NCBI GenBank assembly: GCA_016183765.1
Contig: JACPEA010000011.1
Location: 682,001-746,000 of the forward strand
Origin: Bacteroidota bacterium
Lineage (GTDB): Bacteria > Bacteroidota > Bacteroidia > Chitinophagales > Chitinophagaceae
Direction of reading: 5' to 3'
DNA: 64,000 nt
Shown here: positions 54,811-63,526 of the stretch, piece by piece
How the letters are laid out: each line of letters begins with the position of its first letter
Position numbering within the stretch: the stretch's first letter is position 1
Made by a program: the position numbers and the translations under genes
The notes under the pieces: model-generated
Databases searched by the model: none
The model's input: the letters and a program-made list of their open reading frames with translations, nothing else
Told to the model about the DNA's origin: nothing

Positions 54811-55431
54811 ATGTCAACATTATTAGCAAAGCTGGGACTTTACACTTACGAAGGCTACCTCAAAAAGTTTGAAGAATGGGTTCAAAGGGGAATAACAAGT
54901 TCTGTGCCTCATTCACAGGCTTTAGTGGAATACACAAAATTAAATTGGACAAGGACCCAGCGCATTCATAAAACCATTTTAATAACCCCGGAGTTAAAAA
55001 CAGCAGTAGAAAAAATTAAGCATTATTATACCTGGATCCTGCTCACTGAAGCATGGTGCGGGGATAGTGCTCAAAACCTGCCTGTTATTGCTGAGATAGC
55101 GAAATTAAACACTGATAAGATAAAGCTGTTTATCCTGCTTCGGGACGAAAATCCCGAATTGATGGATCGTTATCTTACCAATGGCGCCCGGGCAATACCT
55201 AAATTAATAGCGATAGATGAAACGCTGGGCAAAGAAGCATTTGTATGGGGTCCCAGACCCTTGCCAGCCCAGCAAATGTTGAACAACTGGAAAACAGCCC
55301 CTGGTGGTAAAAACTGGGAGGATTTTGAAAGGGAACTGCACGGATGGTATACAAAAGACAGATCTGTCACTTTACAAGCTGAATTTCTTGAAATATTTAA
55401 ACAGTTGGAATTGCAGGCAAAAACTATATAA
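54811..55431 (+). CDS. Thioredoxin-family protein with single active-site cysteine
   Basis: 206 aa, probably cytoplasmic. The core TWILLTEAWCGDSAQNLPVI shows a thioredoxin-like strand-helix with WCGDS in place of CxxC, so only one redox cysteine remains. IPKLIAIDE and VWGPRP follow. This fits the Thioredoxin_9-type group. Probable thiol peroxidase-like or repair role; unproven. It is coupled to the upstream thioredoxin gene. Confidence 0.8.
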   Translation: MSTLLAKLGLYTYEGYLKKFEEWVQRGITSSVPHSQALVEYTKLNWTRTQRIHKTILITPELKTAVEKIKHYYTWILLTEAWCGDSAQNLPVIAEIAKLNTDKIKLFILLRDENPELMDRYLTNGARAIPKLIAIDETLGKEAFVWGPRPLPAQQMLNNWKTAPGGKNWEDFERELHGWYTKDRSVTLQAEFLEIFKQLELQAKTI

Positions 55432-55481
55432 TATTAAACTGTCAGGTATTAGACAATACCCCGTCATAACCAGAAAGAGAT

Positions 55482-55940
55482 ATGCAAAACAAAATTCAAC
55501 AATCGGTCTTCAGTGGTGTAGTCGGTACTATTATCATGACTCTTTTAATGATGTTAGGTAGTGCTATGGGAATGCCTAAAATGAGCCCGCCTGCAATGCT
55601 TGCCGGAATGATGGGTGTTCCGGTTATATTTGGATGGGTTATTCATTTTTTGATAGGTATTGTATTTGCGGCCGGTTATGTTTTCTTTTTCAATAACTGG
55701 TTAAAGAAAATGACAAGTAAAATAGCCAGGGGCGCTTTTTATGGCATAGTTGCATTTTTTATGGCGCAGATTGGCTTCCCGGTAATGGCTGCTATTTCCG
55801 GAAGTTCAACCATGCCGCAACCCGAAGGTTCAATGCTACTGATGATCATAGGGAGTGTTTTGGGTCATGTATTTTTTGGGATTGCCATTGCTGTTTTAGT
55901 TAAGCCTGTTGCTCCTTTAACAAAACAGATAATAAGATGA
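55482..55940 (+). CDS. Four-helix membrane protein of unknown function
   Basis: 152 aa with four hydrophobic segments (VVGTIIMTLLMMLG, VIFGWVIHFLIGIVFAAGYVFFF, GAFYGIVAFFMAQIGFPVMAAI, MLLMIIGSVLGHVFFGIAIAVLV) and a methionine-rich loop (MGMPKMSPPAMLAGMMGVP). It is similar in layout to the protein at 59155. The methionine-rich loop could contact copper, but this is speculative. Its last codon overlaps the 46-codon gene that follows. Confidence 0.7.
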   Translation: MQNKIQQSVFSGVVGTIIMTLLMMLGSAMGMPKMSPPAMLAGMMGVPVIFGWVIHFLIGIVFAAGYVFFFNNWLKKMTSKIARGAFYGIVAFFMAQIGFPVMAAISGSSTMPQPEGSMLLMIIGSVLGHVFFGIAIAVLVKPVAPLTKQIIR

Positions 55941-56077
55941 GTAGTTATCCCAATTGTAATTGTGGTAATGGGGGTGCCAACAGAAGGTCTAAATCTTTCT
56001 GGACATTTTGCAATATCAAATCGATTGTTACAGTAATGATTATGATCTGGTGGCTGATAAGTTCATTTTTTAACTAA
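55937..56077 (+). CDS. 46-residue Cys-rich single-helix protein
   Basis: ATG at 55937 overlaps the TGA of the preceding gene (ATGA), a strong sign of translational coupling. The N-terminus has CNCGNGG; a further Cys (TFCN) and a hydrophobic helix (IVTVMIMIWWLISSFF) follow. No family is recognised. The coupling, the sensible topology and the length argue for a real small protein. Confidence 0.6.
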   Translation: MSSYPNCNCGNGGANRRSKSFWTFCNIKSIVTVMIMIWWLISSFFN

Positions 56078-56182
56078 TGCTTTAGTTCAGTTACATATGT
56101 TGAACAAAAACAAAATGTATAAGAGAGGATAAACTGTAAGGTTTTACCGATTCAAATGTCAATAATAATAAAATCAAAAAAT

Positions 56183-56749
56183 ATGAAAAAGAGTATTCTT
56201 TCTACAGCATTCGCAGTTATTTTAGCAGTAGGTGTAAATGCCCAGGGCAAGTATGTAACCAGAACTGGCCAGGCTACTATTTATTCGCATACGGTTGCCG
56301 AAGATATTTCGGCCACTAATAATACGGTTACCGGTGTTATCAATGCTTCTACCGGCGATATCGCGATTTCGGTGCCGGTACAAAGTTTTTCTTTTGAAAA
56401 ATCATTGATGCAGGAGCATTTTAACAATGCCAATTTCATGGATTCAAAGCAGTTTCCTAAAATTAGCCTGAGAGGAAAAATCTCCAATTTTACAGCAGTT
56501 AATTTCGAAAGAGATGGCACTTATGAAGTTGCTGTAACCGGCGACCTGACCATTAAAGGTGTTACCAAGCCTGTTACAGAGAAAGCGCAAGTCACAGTTA
56601 AAGAGGGAAAGGTTTCAGTACATTGTAAATTTATCGTGAAAGATATTAGTGCTTATGGGGTTGGTAAACCAATGGGAAAAAAGAAGAATAATGTAGCTGA
56701 TGATATCGAAGTCAACTACATTGCCGCATATGATAAAGGAGAGGAATGA
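56183..56749 (+). CDS. YceI-family secreted protein (second copy)
   Basis: 188 aa from the ATG at 56183. The signal peptide ends near GVNAQ. The barrel strands include VSVPVQSFSFEKSLMQEHF-like repeats with FMDSKQFPKISLRG and VTGDLTIKGVTKPV, the YceI hallmarks. It lacks the N-terminal W...HSQLGF motif seen in the copy at 9996, so it belongs to a different subgroup. Likely a periplasmic binder of an isoprenoid or similar ligand. Confidence 0.85.
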   Translation: MKKSILSTAFAVILAVGVNAQGKYVTRTGQATIYSHTVAEDISATNNTVTGVINASTGDIAISVPVQSFSFEKSLMQEHFNNANFMDSKQFPKISLRGKISNFTAVNFERDGTYEVAVTGDLTIKGVTKPVTEKAQVTVKEGKVSVHCKFIVKDISAYGVGKPMGKKKNNVADDIEVNYIAAYDKGEE

Positions 56750-57114
56750 TAGTGGGTGGTGATAGCGTCGGCCAATGGCTGTGAATATTAGCAACTGTAT
56801 CGCCGGTCTTTTTAGATAATTATTGAAGGAAGAATTGAAGGGACTGAAGATCCGGAAAAATTAGGAAACGGCAGGATTGGACAAAACGGATACATTCCTA
56901 TGCAGGTATGCTATTGATCTCACGCTGAATCCTGGGACTTTGATAATAAAAACGGAACAGAAGAGAATTAAGGTGGACAGGTTTCTACGACAGGGCGATA
57001 CTTGATGCCGGATTGGTAACAGCTTACTTCAATTTTGAAAACCGAATTGTGTTAACATTGGGGTTGAGTTAGAAGAAAAAACAGGCGAAGGGTATAAAAG
57101 TAAAATGAAAAATA
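56750..57114. other. Gene-poor spacer with possible remnant
   Basis: No intact gene is seen. A short plus-strand frame at about 56996-57072 reads ILDAGLVTAYFNFENRIVLT before a stop and looks protein-like, suggesting gene decay. The promoter of the DinB-like gene should lie here but was not identified. Confidence 0.35.
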
Positions 57115-57618
57115 ATGACAATACAGCAATCTGTTCATGTTATTTTCAATCAACTCGAAGATTCATTATTGCAACTTAGGGATCAGCAATATTGTCAAAA
57201 AATTGATACACTTTCTGGTGCAAGTATCGGGCAGCATGTACGGCATGTAGTGGAAATGTTTGTATGCTTACAGGATGGATATATATCCGGAATTGTGAAT
57301 TACGAAAAAAGGAAAAGAGATATTGTTATTGAAACGTCTCAGGAAATGGCCATTAGTATAATGCACCATATAAATGTGTCATTGCATGTTAAGAATAAAC
57401 AATTGATACTTGAGGCCGGATTCGATGAAAACACCTTCGAACTAAACCGGATACCTACTAATTATTTTCGGGAAATAGCGTATAACCTGGAACATGCCAT
57501 TCATCATATGGCATTGATAAAAATTGGTATTCGGGAAGTTTCGAATATCGGATTGCCGAATAATTATGGCGTTGCATCCTCAACCATTAAATACAGAAAC
57601 CGGCTGATGTCGAAATAG
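57115..57618 (+). CDS. DinB-like four-helix metalloprotein
   Basis: 167 aa, all-helical. It has histidines at GQHVRHVVEMF and NLEHAIHHMALIKIG in the positions used for the DinB/YfiT-type three-His metal site. Family members are thiol-transferases or of unknown role. It is followed within 50 bp by an AraC-type regulator. Confidence 0.75.
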   Translation: MTIQQSVHVIFNQLEDSLLQLRDQQYCQKIDTLSGASIGQHVRHVVEMFVCLQDGYISGIVNYEKRKRDIVIETSQEMAISIMHHINVSLHVKNKQLILEAGFDENTFELNRIPTNYFREIAYNLEHAIHHMALIKIGIREVSNIGLPNNYGVASSTIKYRNRLMSK

Positions 57619-57663
57619 AAATATGTTTTGAAAAAGGGCTCCAACACTACAATTTCCGATATC

Positions 57664-58515
57664 ATGCTAAAGAGTTTCTATAATTCAAAAGTTGAAGCCA
57701 GGTTCATTTTGTGTGAAAATGAATTGAGCACTCCCCCCTTTGATAAGAGTAAAAAATATCTGCGGATTATCTGGAACAGATCGTTGAGCCCGATCGAATT
57801 TTTGGTTGACGATAAACCTGTTTTATTGCTTCCCAGCCAGTTGATATGTCTCACATACTTGCAACATATCCACATGGTCAATACCGATGCATGCTATTCT
57901 GCGCTATTATTCAACCGGGAGTTTTATTGTATTCATACAAACGATCAGGAAGTATCCTGCAACGGGCTTCTGTTTTTTGGATCTGACGCCACCCCCGTAA
58001 TATACCTGGATGAAAGTGAAAGTGTAACACTTGGTTATTTGTTTACTGCACTGAAAGAAGAATTTGATACCGTCGATAATAACCAGGAAGAAATGCTGCG
58101 GATCTTACTGAAGCGGCTGATTATACGCTGTACGAGGGTGGCAAGAAAACAATGGTTTAGAAGCACAGCATCTTTAACTGATGTTGATACCGTCAGGCAG
58201 TTTGTGGTTCATGTGGAAGAAAATTATAAAACGCTTCATAAGGTGAGCGACTATGCTGCCGTCATGCACAAGTCTCCCAAGACGATCACGAATACATTCA
58301 GCCTGTTTTCGGATAAAACACCTTTACAGATCATACACGAAAGAATTATCCTGGAAGCCAAAAGGCAACTTCTTTACACCGATAAGTCACTGAAACAAAT
58401 TAGTCATGAGTTGGGTTTCCAGGACCCGGCTCAATTCAGCAAACTCTTTAAGAATATAGAAGGTCAAAATGCAGCTGACTTCAAGAGAAAGCACCTGCAG
58501 CCGGTTTCCGGGTAA
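57664..58515 (+). CDS. AraC-family transcriptional regulator
   Basis: 283 aa from the ATG at 57664; a TTG at 57628 would add 12 residues. A cupin-like N-terminal half (FLVDDKPVLLLPSQLICLTYLQ) precedes a C-terminal AraC helix-turn-helix pair (YAAVMHKSPKTITNTF and QLLYTDKSLKQISHELGFQDPAQFSKLFKNIEGQ). It is probably the activator of the AhpD-like gene 78 bp downstream, as such pairs are common in Bacteroidota. Confidence 0.9.
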   Translation: MLKSFYNSKVEARFILCENELSTPPFDKSKKYLRIIWNRSLSPIEFLVDDKPVLLLPSQLICLTYLQHIHMVNTDACYSALLFNREFYCIHTNDQEVSCNGLLFFGSDATPVIYLDESESVTLGYLFTALKEEFDTVDNNQEEMLRILLKRLIIRCTRVARKQWFRSTASLTDVDTVRQFVVHVEENYKTLHKVSDYAAVMHKSPKTITNTFSLFSDKTPLQIIHERIILEAKRQLLYTDKSLKQISHELGFQDPAQFSKLFKNIEGQNAADFKRKHLQPVSG

Positions 58516-58544
58516 AATTGACAAGTCGGCGTGTTGTTTTGCCA

Positions 58545-58575
58545 TTGTAAACCGCGTTCGTGTATAGGAACTTTG
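58545..58575 (+). promoter_or_regulatory. Probable promoter of the AhpD-like gene
   Basis: TTG at 58545-58547 and GAACTTTG at 58568-58575 are separated by 20 bases, close to the Bacteroidota TTG/TAnnTTTG layout with one mismatch in the -7 box. The ATG follows 18 bases later. Confidence 0.45.
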
Positions 58576-58593
58576 TATCATAAAATTATAATC

Positions 58594-59130
58594 ATGAAAC
58601 AATTTGAAGTTCCCACAAGAGAGGAGGTTTCTCCGGTTAACCAGGCAATTTTTGATGACCTTAAAAACAAATTAGGTTTTGTACCTAATATTTATGCCAC
58701 TTATGCTTATTCAGCTCATGCATTAGGCAGGTTTCTTAATTTTTCATCAGGTAATACATCACTGTCAAACAAAGAAAAGGAAGCCATCTTTCTTGTAGTA
58801 AGCCAGGTAAATAATTGTTTGTATTGCTTGGCTGCACATACGGCAGTTGGCAAAATGAATGGATTTACCGATGATCAGATTATTGAATTGAGAAAAGGGG
58901 CTGCAACTTTCGACAGTAAACTGGATGCCCTTGTAAGATTGGCGAAGTCTATTATTGAAAACAGGGGAGTAGTACCGGATAGTGTATTGAATGCCTTTTA
59001 CGATGCAGGATATACAAATGAAAACCTGGTAGACACAATCGTTTCAGTGGGTGAGAAAACGATCACCAATTTCCTGCACAAAGTAACGAATATACCCCTT
59101 GACTTTCCCGAAGCAGTGCCGCTCAATTAG
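58594..59130 (+). CDS. AhpD-like carboxymuconolactone decarboxylase-family peroxidase
   Basis: 178 aa. The CxxC-x3-H-like motif NNCLYCLAAHTAVGK identifies the peroxidase-related AhpD/CMD family. LGFVPNIYATYA at the N-terminus is typical of the uncharacterised peroxidase-related branch. It probably reduces peroxides or recycles a thiol partner. It sits downstream of an AraC regulator. Confidence 0.88.
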   Translation: MKQFEVPTREEVSPVNQAIFDDLKNKLGFVPNIYATYAYSAHALGRFLNFSSGNTSLSNKEKEAIFLVVSQVNNCLYCLAAHTAVGKMNGFTDDQIIELRKGAATFDSKLDALVRLAKSIIENRGVVPDSVLNAFYDAGYTNENLVDTIVSVGEKTITNFLHKVTNIPLDFPEAVPLN

Positions 59131-59154
59131 TCAATTAATTTTAAAACACTAATC

Positions 59155-59574
59155 ATGAACCATAGAATCAATTGGAAAAATGCCATTCTTGCAGGCATTG
59201 CCGGTACTTTACTATTTGATATTTTCGGATTTGTTATGACGGGCAAATGGTGGGATATTCCTGCCTTGCTCGGAGAAAAAACAGAACTTGGATTTGCCTA
59301 CGGTGTAGCGGCTCATTTTGGTAATGGTATGTTGCTCGCCATACTGTACGCCGGCATTAAGTCCTCATTATGGGGACCGCAATGGATCAGACCTTTCCTG
59401 TTTATTACTGTGCAAACCATTGCGCTGGTATGGCTGTTTATGTTTCCTTTATTGGGAGCGGGGGTGGCAGGGAATAAGATGGGGGCCATGACTGCTATCG
59501 GCTCAATTCTGCGACATTGGGTATATGTCATTCCTTTCGTTTTCCTGCTCAAAGAAAAAGAGTCAGGTGCGTAA
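59155..59574 (+). CDS. Four-helix membrane protein of unknown function
   Basis: 139 aa with four hydrophobic segments (ILAGIAGTLLFDIFGFVM, FAYGVAAHFGNGMLLAILYAGI, FLFITVQTIALVWLFMFPLLGAG, AIGSILRHWVYVIPFVFLL). Layout and the AHFGNGMLLAI helix resemble the protein at 55482 (IHFLIGIVFA). It may share an operon with the AhpD-like gene 24 bp upstream. Confidence 0.7.
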   Translation: MNHRINWKNAILAGIAGTLLFDIFGFVMTGKWWDIPALLGEKTELGFAYGVAAHFGNGMLLAILYAGIKSSLWGPQWIRPFLFITVQTIALVWLFMFPLLGAGVAGNKMGAMTAIGSILRHWVYVIPFVFLLKEKESGA

Positions 59575-59594
59575 GATGTTCGAATCCCCCCTTT

Positions 59595-59623
59595 AAAAGG
59601 TCGGTTCAGGTAACCGGCCTTTT
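59595..59623 (+). terminator. Intrinsic-type terminator after membrane-protein gene
   Basis: AAAAGGTCGGTT (59595-59606) pairs with AACCGGCCTTTT (59612-59623) with one G-T wobble and a five-base loop, 20 bases after the stop codon. From 59624 to 59952 there is no clear gene. Confidence 0.75.
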
Positions 59624-59952
59624 CGTAGTAACAACCACCAGTAATAAACGATTCATTCCGGTAGCAACTTTTCCAGGAAGAGATCATCAGATCAGCATTG
59701 TGCTGCTATTAGGTAATTCAGAATTTATCTTGATTGAAGCAGGAAAAGCTGATCCGGATTGATAGGTTAAGATTTTCTGAATGGGAACGGATTCTCGCCA
59801 CAATTGAGCTTGAGCGATACGGATTCCGGCTACAGGTTGATTCTTTAATAGCATAACAGCTTAATCACCAATATTTTCCACTCACAAATATGACGCGTCT
59901 CGAATTTCCAGTAAACATATATCGAACAGATGAGGTGTTTTTTTTAAATATA

Positions 59953-59974
59953 TATTTAAGAATTTGCTTAAATA
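59953..59974. promoter_or_regulatory. ArsR-family operator upstream of mer operon
   Basis: TATTTAAG-N6-CTTAAATA is a perfect palindrome with 8-bp arms, 39 bases before the arsR start. This is the size and AT-rich style of ArsR/SmtB operators. A TTTG inside it (59963-59966) with TATATTCG (59988-59995) 21 bases later forms a plausible promoter, so a bound repressor would cover the -33 element. Confidence 0.65.
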
Positions 59975-60013
59975 ATAAACTTATCATTATATTCGTACTA
60001 AATAGAGAAGAAC

Positions 60014-60385
60014 ATGAACACCTGTATCCGTTTATATGCCGATCCTGTTCAAATAAAAGTCTGTAAAGAAAAGATTGAAAACACAGCTAATGCCTTTTCT
60101 GCCATGTCAGCAGTGTTATCATTGGCCGGCAATGAAGTGCGTCTTAAGATCATGTATCTGCTGGAAGAAGAAAAGGAACTCTGCCCCTGCGATTTGAGTG
60201 ATATACTTGGTATGAGCATTCCTGCCATTTCACAACATCTGCGTAAAATGAAAGATGGCGGAATCATACAGGCGCGTAAAGATGGACAAACTATTTTTTA
60301 TTCCTTACAACCTGAACATTTAAAAATGCTCCGGTCTTTATTCAAATACATTAACGAATTAAATAGAAAATTTGAATTAGTATGA
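60014..60385 (+). CDS. ArsR/SmtB-family metalloregulator of the mer operon
   Basis: 123 aa winged-helix repressor. ELCPCDLSDILGMSIPAISQHLRKM shows the ELCxCDL metal-binding helix (alpha-3 Cys pair) and the DNA-recognition helix. An extra N-terminal Cys (NTCIRLYADP, VCKEK) may complete a thiol site as in CadC/ArsR. It overlaps merTP by 4 bp, so it very likely represses arsR-merTP(-merA) until Hg(II) binds. Note that an ArsR protein, not MerR, controls this operon. Confidence 0.92.
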   Translation: MNTCIRLYADPVQIKVCKEKIENTANAFSAMSAVLSLAGNEVRLKIMYLLEEEKELCPCDLSDILGMSIPAISQHLRKMKDGGIIQARKDGQTIFYSLQPEHLKMLRSLFKYINELNRKFELV

Positions 60386-60996
60386 GTACAGATAAATCAA
60401 ATAACAAAACCTGGATAGCCGGGTTACTTACTGCAGCTGCAGCCTCCTTATGCTGCATTACCCCGGTACTCGCTTTAATCAGTGGTACCAGCGGAATAGC
60501 TTCAACATTTTCATGGATGGAACCTTATCGACCTTATCTTTTAGGTTTTACGTTTGCGGTATTGGGATTTGCCTGGTATCAAAAATTAAAGCCTGAAAAA
60601 GCCAATATAGATTGTGCTTGCGAAGAAGAGAAACCCTCATTCTGGCAAGGCAAAACATTTCTGGGACTGGTTACTTTATTAGCTTTTGCACTGGTGACAT
60701 TTCCAAAATATTCACACATCTTTTACCCCCAAGCAGCAAAAAAAGAAATAATTGTAGTTGATAAAAACAGCATTCAACAGGTAGCGTTTAAAATTGAGGG
60801 AATGACCTGCGAAGCCTGTACGGAACATATAAATCTTGCCTTGTCAAAGGTGCCTGGTGTACTTGAATATAAAACCGATTTTAAAACAGGCAGCAGCACT
60901 GTAAAATTTGATAATTCAAAAACCAAAGAACAAACCATTAGGGATGCGGTAAATGAAACCGGTTATAAAGTAAGCGGGACAAATCCGATTAAATAA
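60382..60996 (+). CDS. merTP: Mercuric transport protein fusion MerTP
   Basis: 204 aa combining a MerT-like membrane part (helices with SLCCITPVLALI, the paired Cys that takes Hg(II)) and a C-terminal MerP-like HMA domain (IEGMTCEACTEHINLAL). A cytoplasmic loop carries CACEEE, another Cys pair. It imports Hg(II) to deliver it to MerA. It starts within the arsR stop region (4-bp overlap). Confidence 0.93.
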   Translation: MSTDKSNNKTWIAGLLTAAAASLCCITPVLALISGTSGIASTFSWMEPYRPYLLGFTFAVLGFAWYQKLKPEKANIDCACEEEKPSFWQGKTFLGLVTLLAFALVTFPKYSHIFYPQAAKKEIIVVDKNSIQQVAFKIEGMTCEACTEHINLALSKVPGVLEYKTDFKTGSSTVKFDNSKTKEQTIRDAVNETGYKVSGTNPIK

Positions 60997-61249
60997 CCAA
61001 CACTTTTGCAATGACAGGAATGACTGGCCTGAAGCGCCAGGCATATACATGCCGGACTTAAAAATATGAAGGATATATTGGTAAGAAGGTACAATAACCA
61101 GCAGAAATTTCAGAAAAGAAATGATTACGGTAGTTGAAATGATTGGATAGGAAGTTGAAATGATAAGAAATAAAGACTGTTATTATTCTTCATGTTACAG
61201 TGTCTGGGTAGGCCCTTTTTCATTCTGAAATTAAAACGTTACTAAGAAA
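60997..61249. other. merTP-merA spacer with two direct repeats
   Basis: 253 bp without a gene. AGTTGAAATGAT occurs at 61132-61143 and again at 61153-61164, 21 bp apart (two helical turns). GGCCTGAAGCGCCAGGC near 61028 forms a small hairpin. The spacing hints at a regulator-binding site and a separate merA promoter. Confidence 0.4.
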
Positions 61250-62965
61250 ATGAAATATTTTAAAAAAATACTAAGTCCGGATGACGGACACAATAACGGT
61301 GACAATACAAGGGGGAAAAAAATGTCGATCGAAATTGCCGGTATGACCTGTGACCATTGTGCCGTGAGTATTGAACGTTTACTGGGAAAAAAGGCGGGGA
61401 TCCTTTCAAAGAAAATAAGTTATGCATCCGGGAGAGGGGAAATTGTATTTAATCCAGACCATATTTCAAAAGAAGAGATTATAGATTCCATCAATCTTAC
61501 ATCCGCTTACCGGGCAAAAGAAGCCAATAGCAATGTGCTGGCGGAAACTAAGGTAAAGCAGGTTGATGTAATCATTATTGGTGGCGGTTCAGCAGCTTTT
61601 TCAGCTGCTATTAAAGCCAATGAACTTGGTGTAACCACCCTGATGGTAAATGGGGGCTTAGATTTTGGAGGCACTTGCGTGAATGTTGGATGTGTGCCGT
61701 CTAAAACCCTTATCCGTGCGGCGGAAACTGCTTATCATGCGTCACATTCCAACTTTGCCGGTATAAAACCAAAAGGTGCGGATATTGATTTTGCGCGGGT
61801 CATTAAAAACAAAAAACAATTGGTGAAAACCCTGCAGCAAAAAAAATACCTGGATGTGGTGAGTGATTTTAAAAATCTGCAATTAATTAAAGGTTGGGCA
61901 GAATTTGTGGATGATAGAACCATTTTGGTAAATGGCAAGGATACATACACTGCCATAAAATTCATTATTGCAACTGGTGCAACCACCAATATACCTGATA
62001 TTGAGGGGTTGAAAGATATTGGTTACCTCACCAATGTGTCTTTATTTGATTTGGAAGAGCAACCTGCCAGTATTACCATTCTGGGTGCTGGCTATATAGG
62101 GTTAGAAATTGCAATGGCCTATAACCGTCTTGGAACAAAGGTCCGCATAATTGAATTTACCGACCGCGTACTGCGGACCCAAACACCTGATATCAGCGAA
62201 GAACTGGAAAAGCACATGAAAAATGAAGGCATTGAAATTCTGCCGAATTTCCGTGCAGTCAAATTTGAAAAATCAGGTAGCGATACTATCATTCATTGCA
62301 AATGTCCTGATGGTTCTTTTACAAAAATGGTAGAGCCGGGCAAAGTAGTGGTGGCTTCCGGTACAAAACCAAACACAGAGAAACTTGGACTGAATAAAAT
62401 AGGCCTGCAACTAACCAGGACCGGTCATGTGCAGGTAAATGAATTAATGGAAACAAACCTGCCAAATATTTATGCTGCGGGTGATGTTGTTAATACTCCC
62501 TCATTTGTTTATACCGCTGCTTATGAGGGAAAGATAGCTGTTGAAAATGCGTTTTCGGGTAGTGAAAACAAAGCGGACTATTCATCTTTGCCCTGGGTTG
62601 TGTTCACTGATCCACAAGTGAGCGGTGCAGGTTTAGATGAAGTACAGGCAGCGGCACAAAACATACCTTATGAGGTTTCTACAGTAGCATTAAAAGAAGT
62701 GCCCCGTGCTATTGCTGCATACGACACCAGGGGATTTATCAAACTTATCCGCAATACTGAAACTGATAAATTGATTGGAGCAAGAATAGTAGCACCCGAA
62801 GGGGGTGAACTGATTCAACAATTAAGTATGGCGATTAAACACGGAATAACCATAAAAGAATTAGCTGAGAATTTTTATCCTTATTTGACATTAGGGGAAG
62901 GTATTAAATTGGCGGCTATCACATTCGGTAAAGATGTGGCAAAGTTGAGTTGTTGTGCCACTTAG
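61250..62965 (+). CDS. merA: Mercuric reductase with N-terminal HMA domain
   Basis: 571 aa flavoprotein reducing Hg(II) to Hg(0) with NADPH. An N-terminal HMA domain (IAGMTCDHCAVSIERLL) is followed by the FAD motif IIGGGSAAFSAAIKA and the redox pair GGTCVNVGCVPSKTL. The NAD(P) Rossmann motif ILGAGYIGLEIA comes next, and the C-terminal CC pair (KLSCCAT) receives Hg(II). The start could be 61250 or ATG 61322, which begins at MSIEIAGM; both keep all domains. Confidence 0.96.
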   Translation: MKYFKKILSPDDGHNNGDNTRGKKMSIEIAGMTCDHCAVSIERLLGKKAGILSKKISYASGRGEIVFNPDHISKEEIIDSINLTSAYRAKEANSNVLAETKVKQVDVIIIGGGSAAFSAAIKANELGVTTLMVNGGLDFGGTCVNVGCVPSKTLIRAAETAYHASHSNFAGIKPKGADIDFARVIKNKKQLVKTLQQKKYLDVVSDFKNLQLIKGWAEFVDDRTILVNGKDTYTAIKFIIATGATTNIPDIEGLKDIGYLTNVSLFDLEEQPASITILGAGYIGLEIAMAYNRLGTKVRIIEFTDRVLRTQTPDISEELEKHMKNEGIEILPNFRAVKFEKSGSDTIIHCKCPDGSFTKMVEPGKVVVASGTKPNTEKLGLNKIGLQLTRTGHVQVNELMETNLPNIYAAGDVVNTPSFVYTAAYEGKIAVENAFSGSENKADYSSLPWVVFTDPQVSGAGLDEVQAAAQNIPYEVSTVALKEVPRAIAAYDTRGFIKLIRNTETDKLIGARIVAPEGGELIQQLSMAIKHGITIKELAENFYPYLTLGEGIKLAAITFGKDVAKLSCCAT

Positions 62966-63055
62966 TCATCGCATAGCCGTAAGCATATTTGCCAGGCAGC
63001 TGTGGCCTGATATCTTTTTTGCCAATGTTATTGCCTGATCAAGGGTAATTCACAT

Positions 63056-63090
63056 AAAAAGTCCGCTCCTGGTTAAGGAGCGGACTTTTT
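63056..63090 (+). terminator. Strong intrinsic terminator after merA
   Basis: AAAAAGTCCGCTCCT pairs perfectly with AGGAGCGGACTTTTT across a five-base loop (GGTTA). It functions in both directions and isolates the mer operon from what follows. Confidence 0.9.
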
Positions 63091-63212
63091 AGTCTGGTAA
63101 GGATCGGACTTGTGTCTAAAGTGTAGTAAATTTCTATTTTTGTTTGCTGCCGCTTATCAAGAGACACTTACATCGTTCGGCAAAGTATTTTTTAATGGAA
63201 GAACAAGTGTAG

Positions 63213-63413
63213 TGTCCTTACATCAACTTTCTTCGATTGAATAATACGATCATTCTACCTGAATACAGTCTACCCACTGCCAAGGAGACAAAGTATTATA
63301 ACACTCGTAATTTAGAGATACTAACAAACTTGGGATTTGAAGTAAAAACGATCAATTGCGATCAGTTAGCAAAAATGGGTGGCTCATTACATTGCCTCAG
63401 TTTTACATTTTAA
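63213..63413 (+). pseudogene. 3' remnant of an agmatine/peptidyl-arginine deiminase-like gene
   Basis: After an in-frame TAG at 63210, 66 codons read CPYINFLRLNNTIILPEY, then LEILTNLGFEVKTINCDQ and MGGSLHCLSF to TAA at 63411. YxNF...VPxY and GGxxHC are the C-terminal landmarks of the guanidino-modifying deiminase family, with the catalytic-type Cys in LHCLSF. The N-terminal domain is absent, so this is a fragment. Confidence 0.6.
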
Positions 63414-63526
63414 TCTACGTAAGAAGTTCTAAAATTTCCGCAGCTCTTACGCCTTAGTTCGAAAACCTTAATGGTAAACATTGAAATTTTGTTGCTATAT
63501 TATATTGTCATTATAACAAGAATTTT

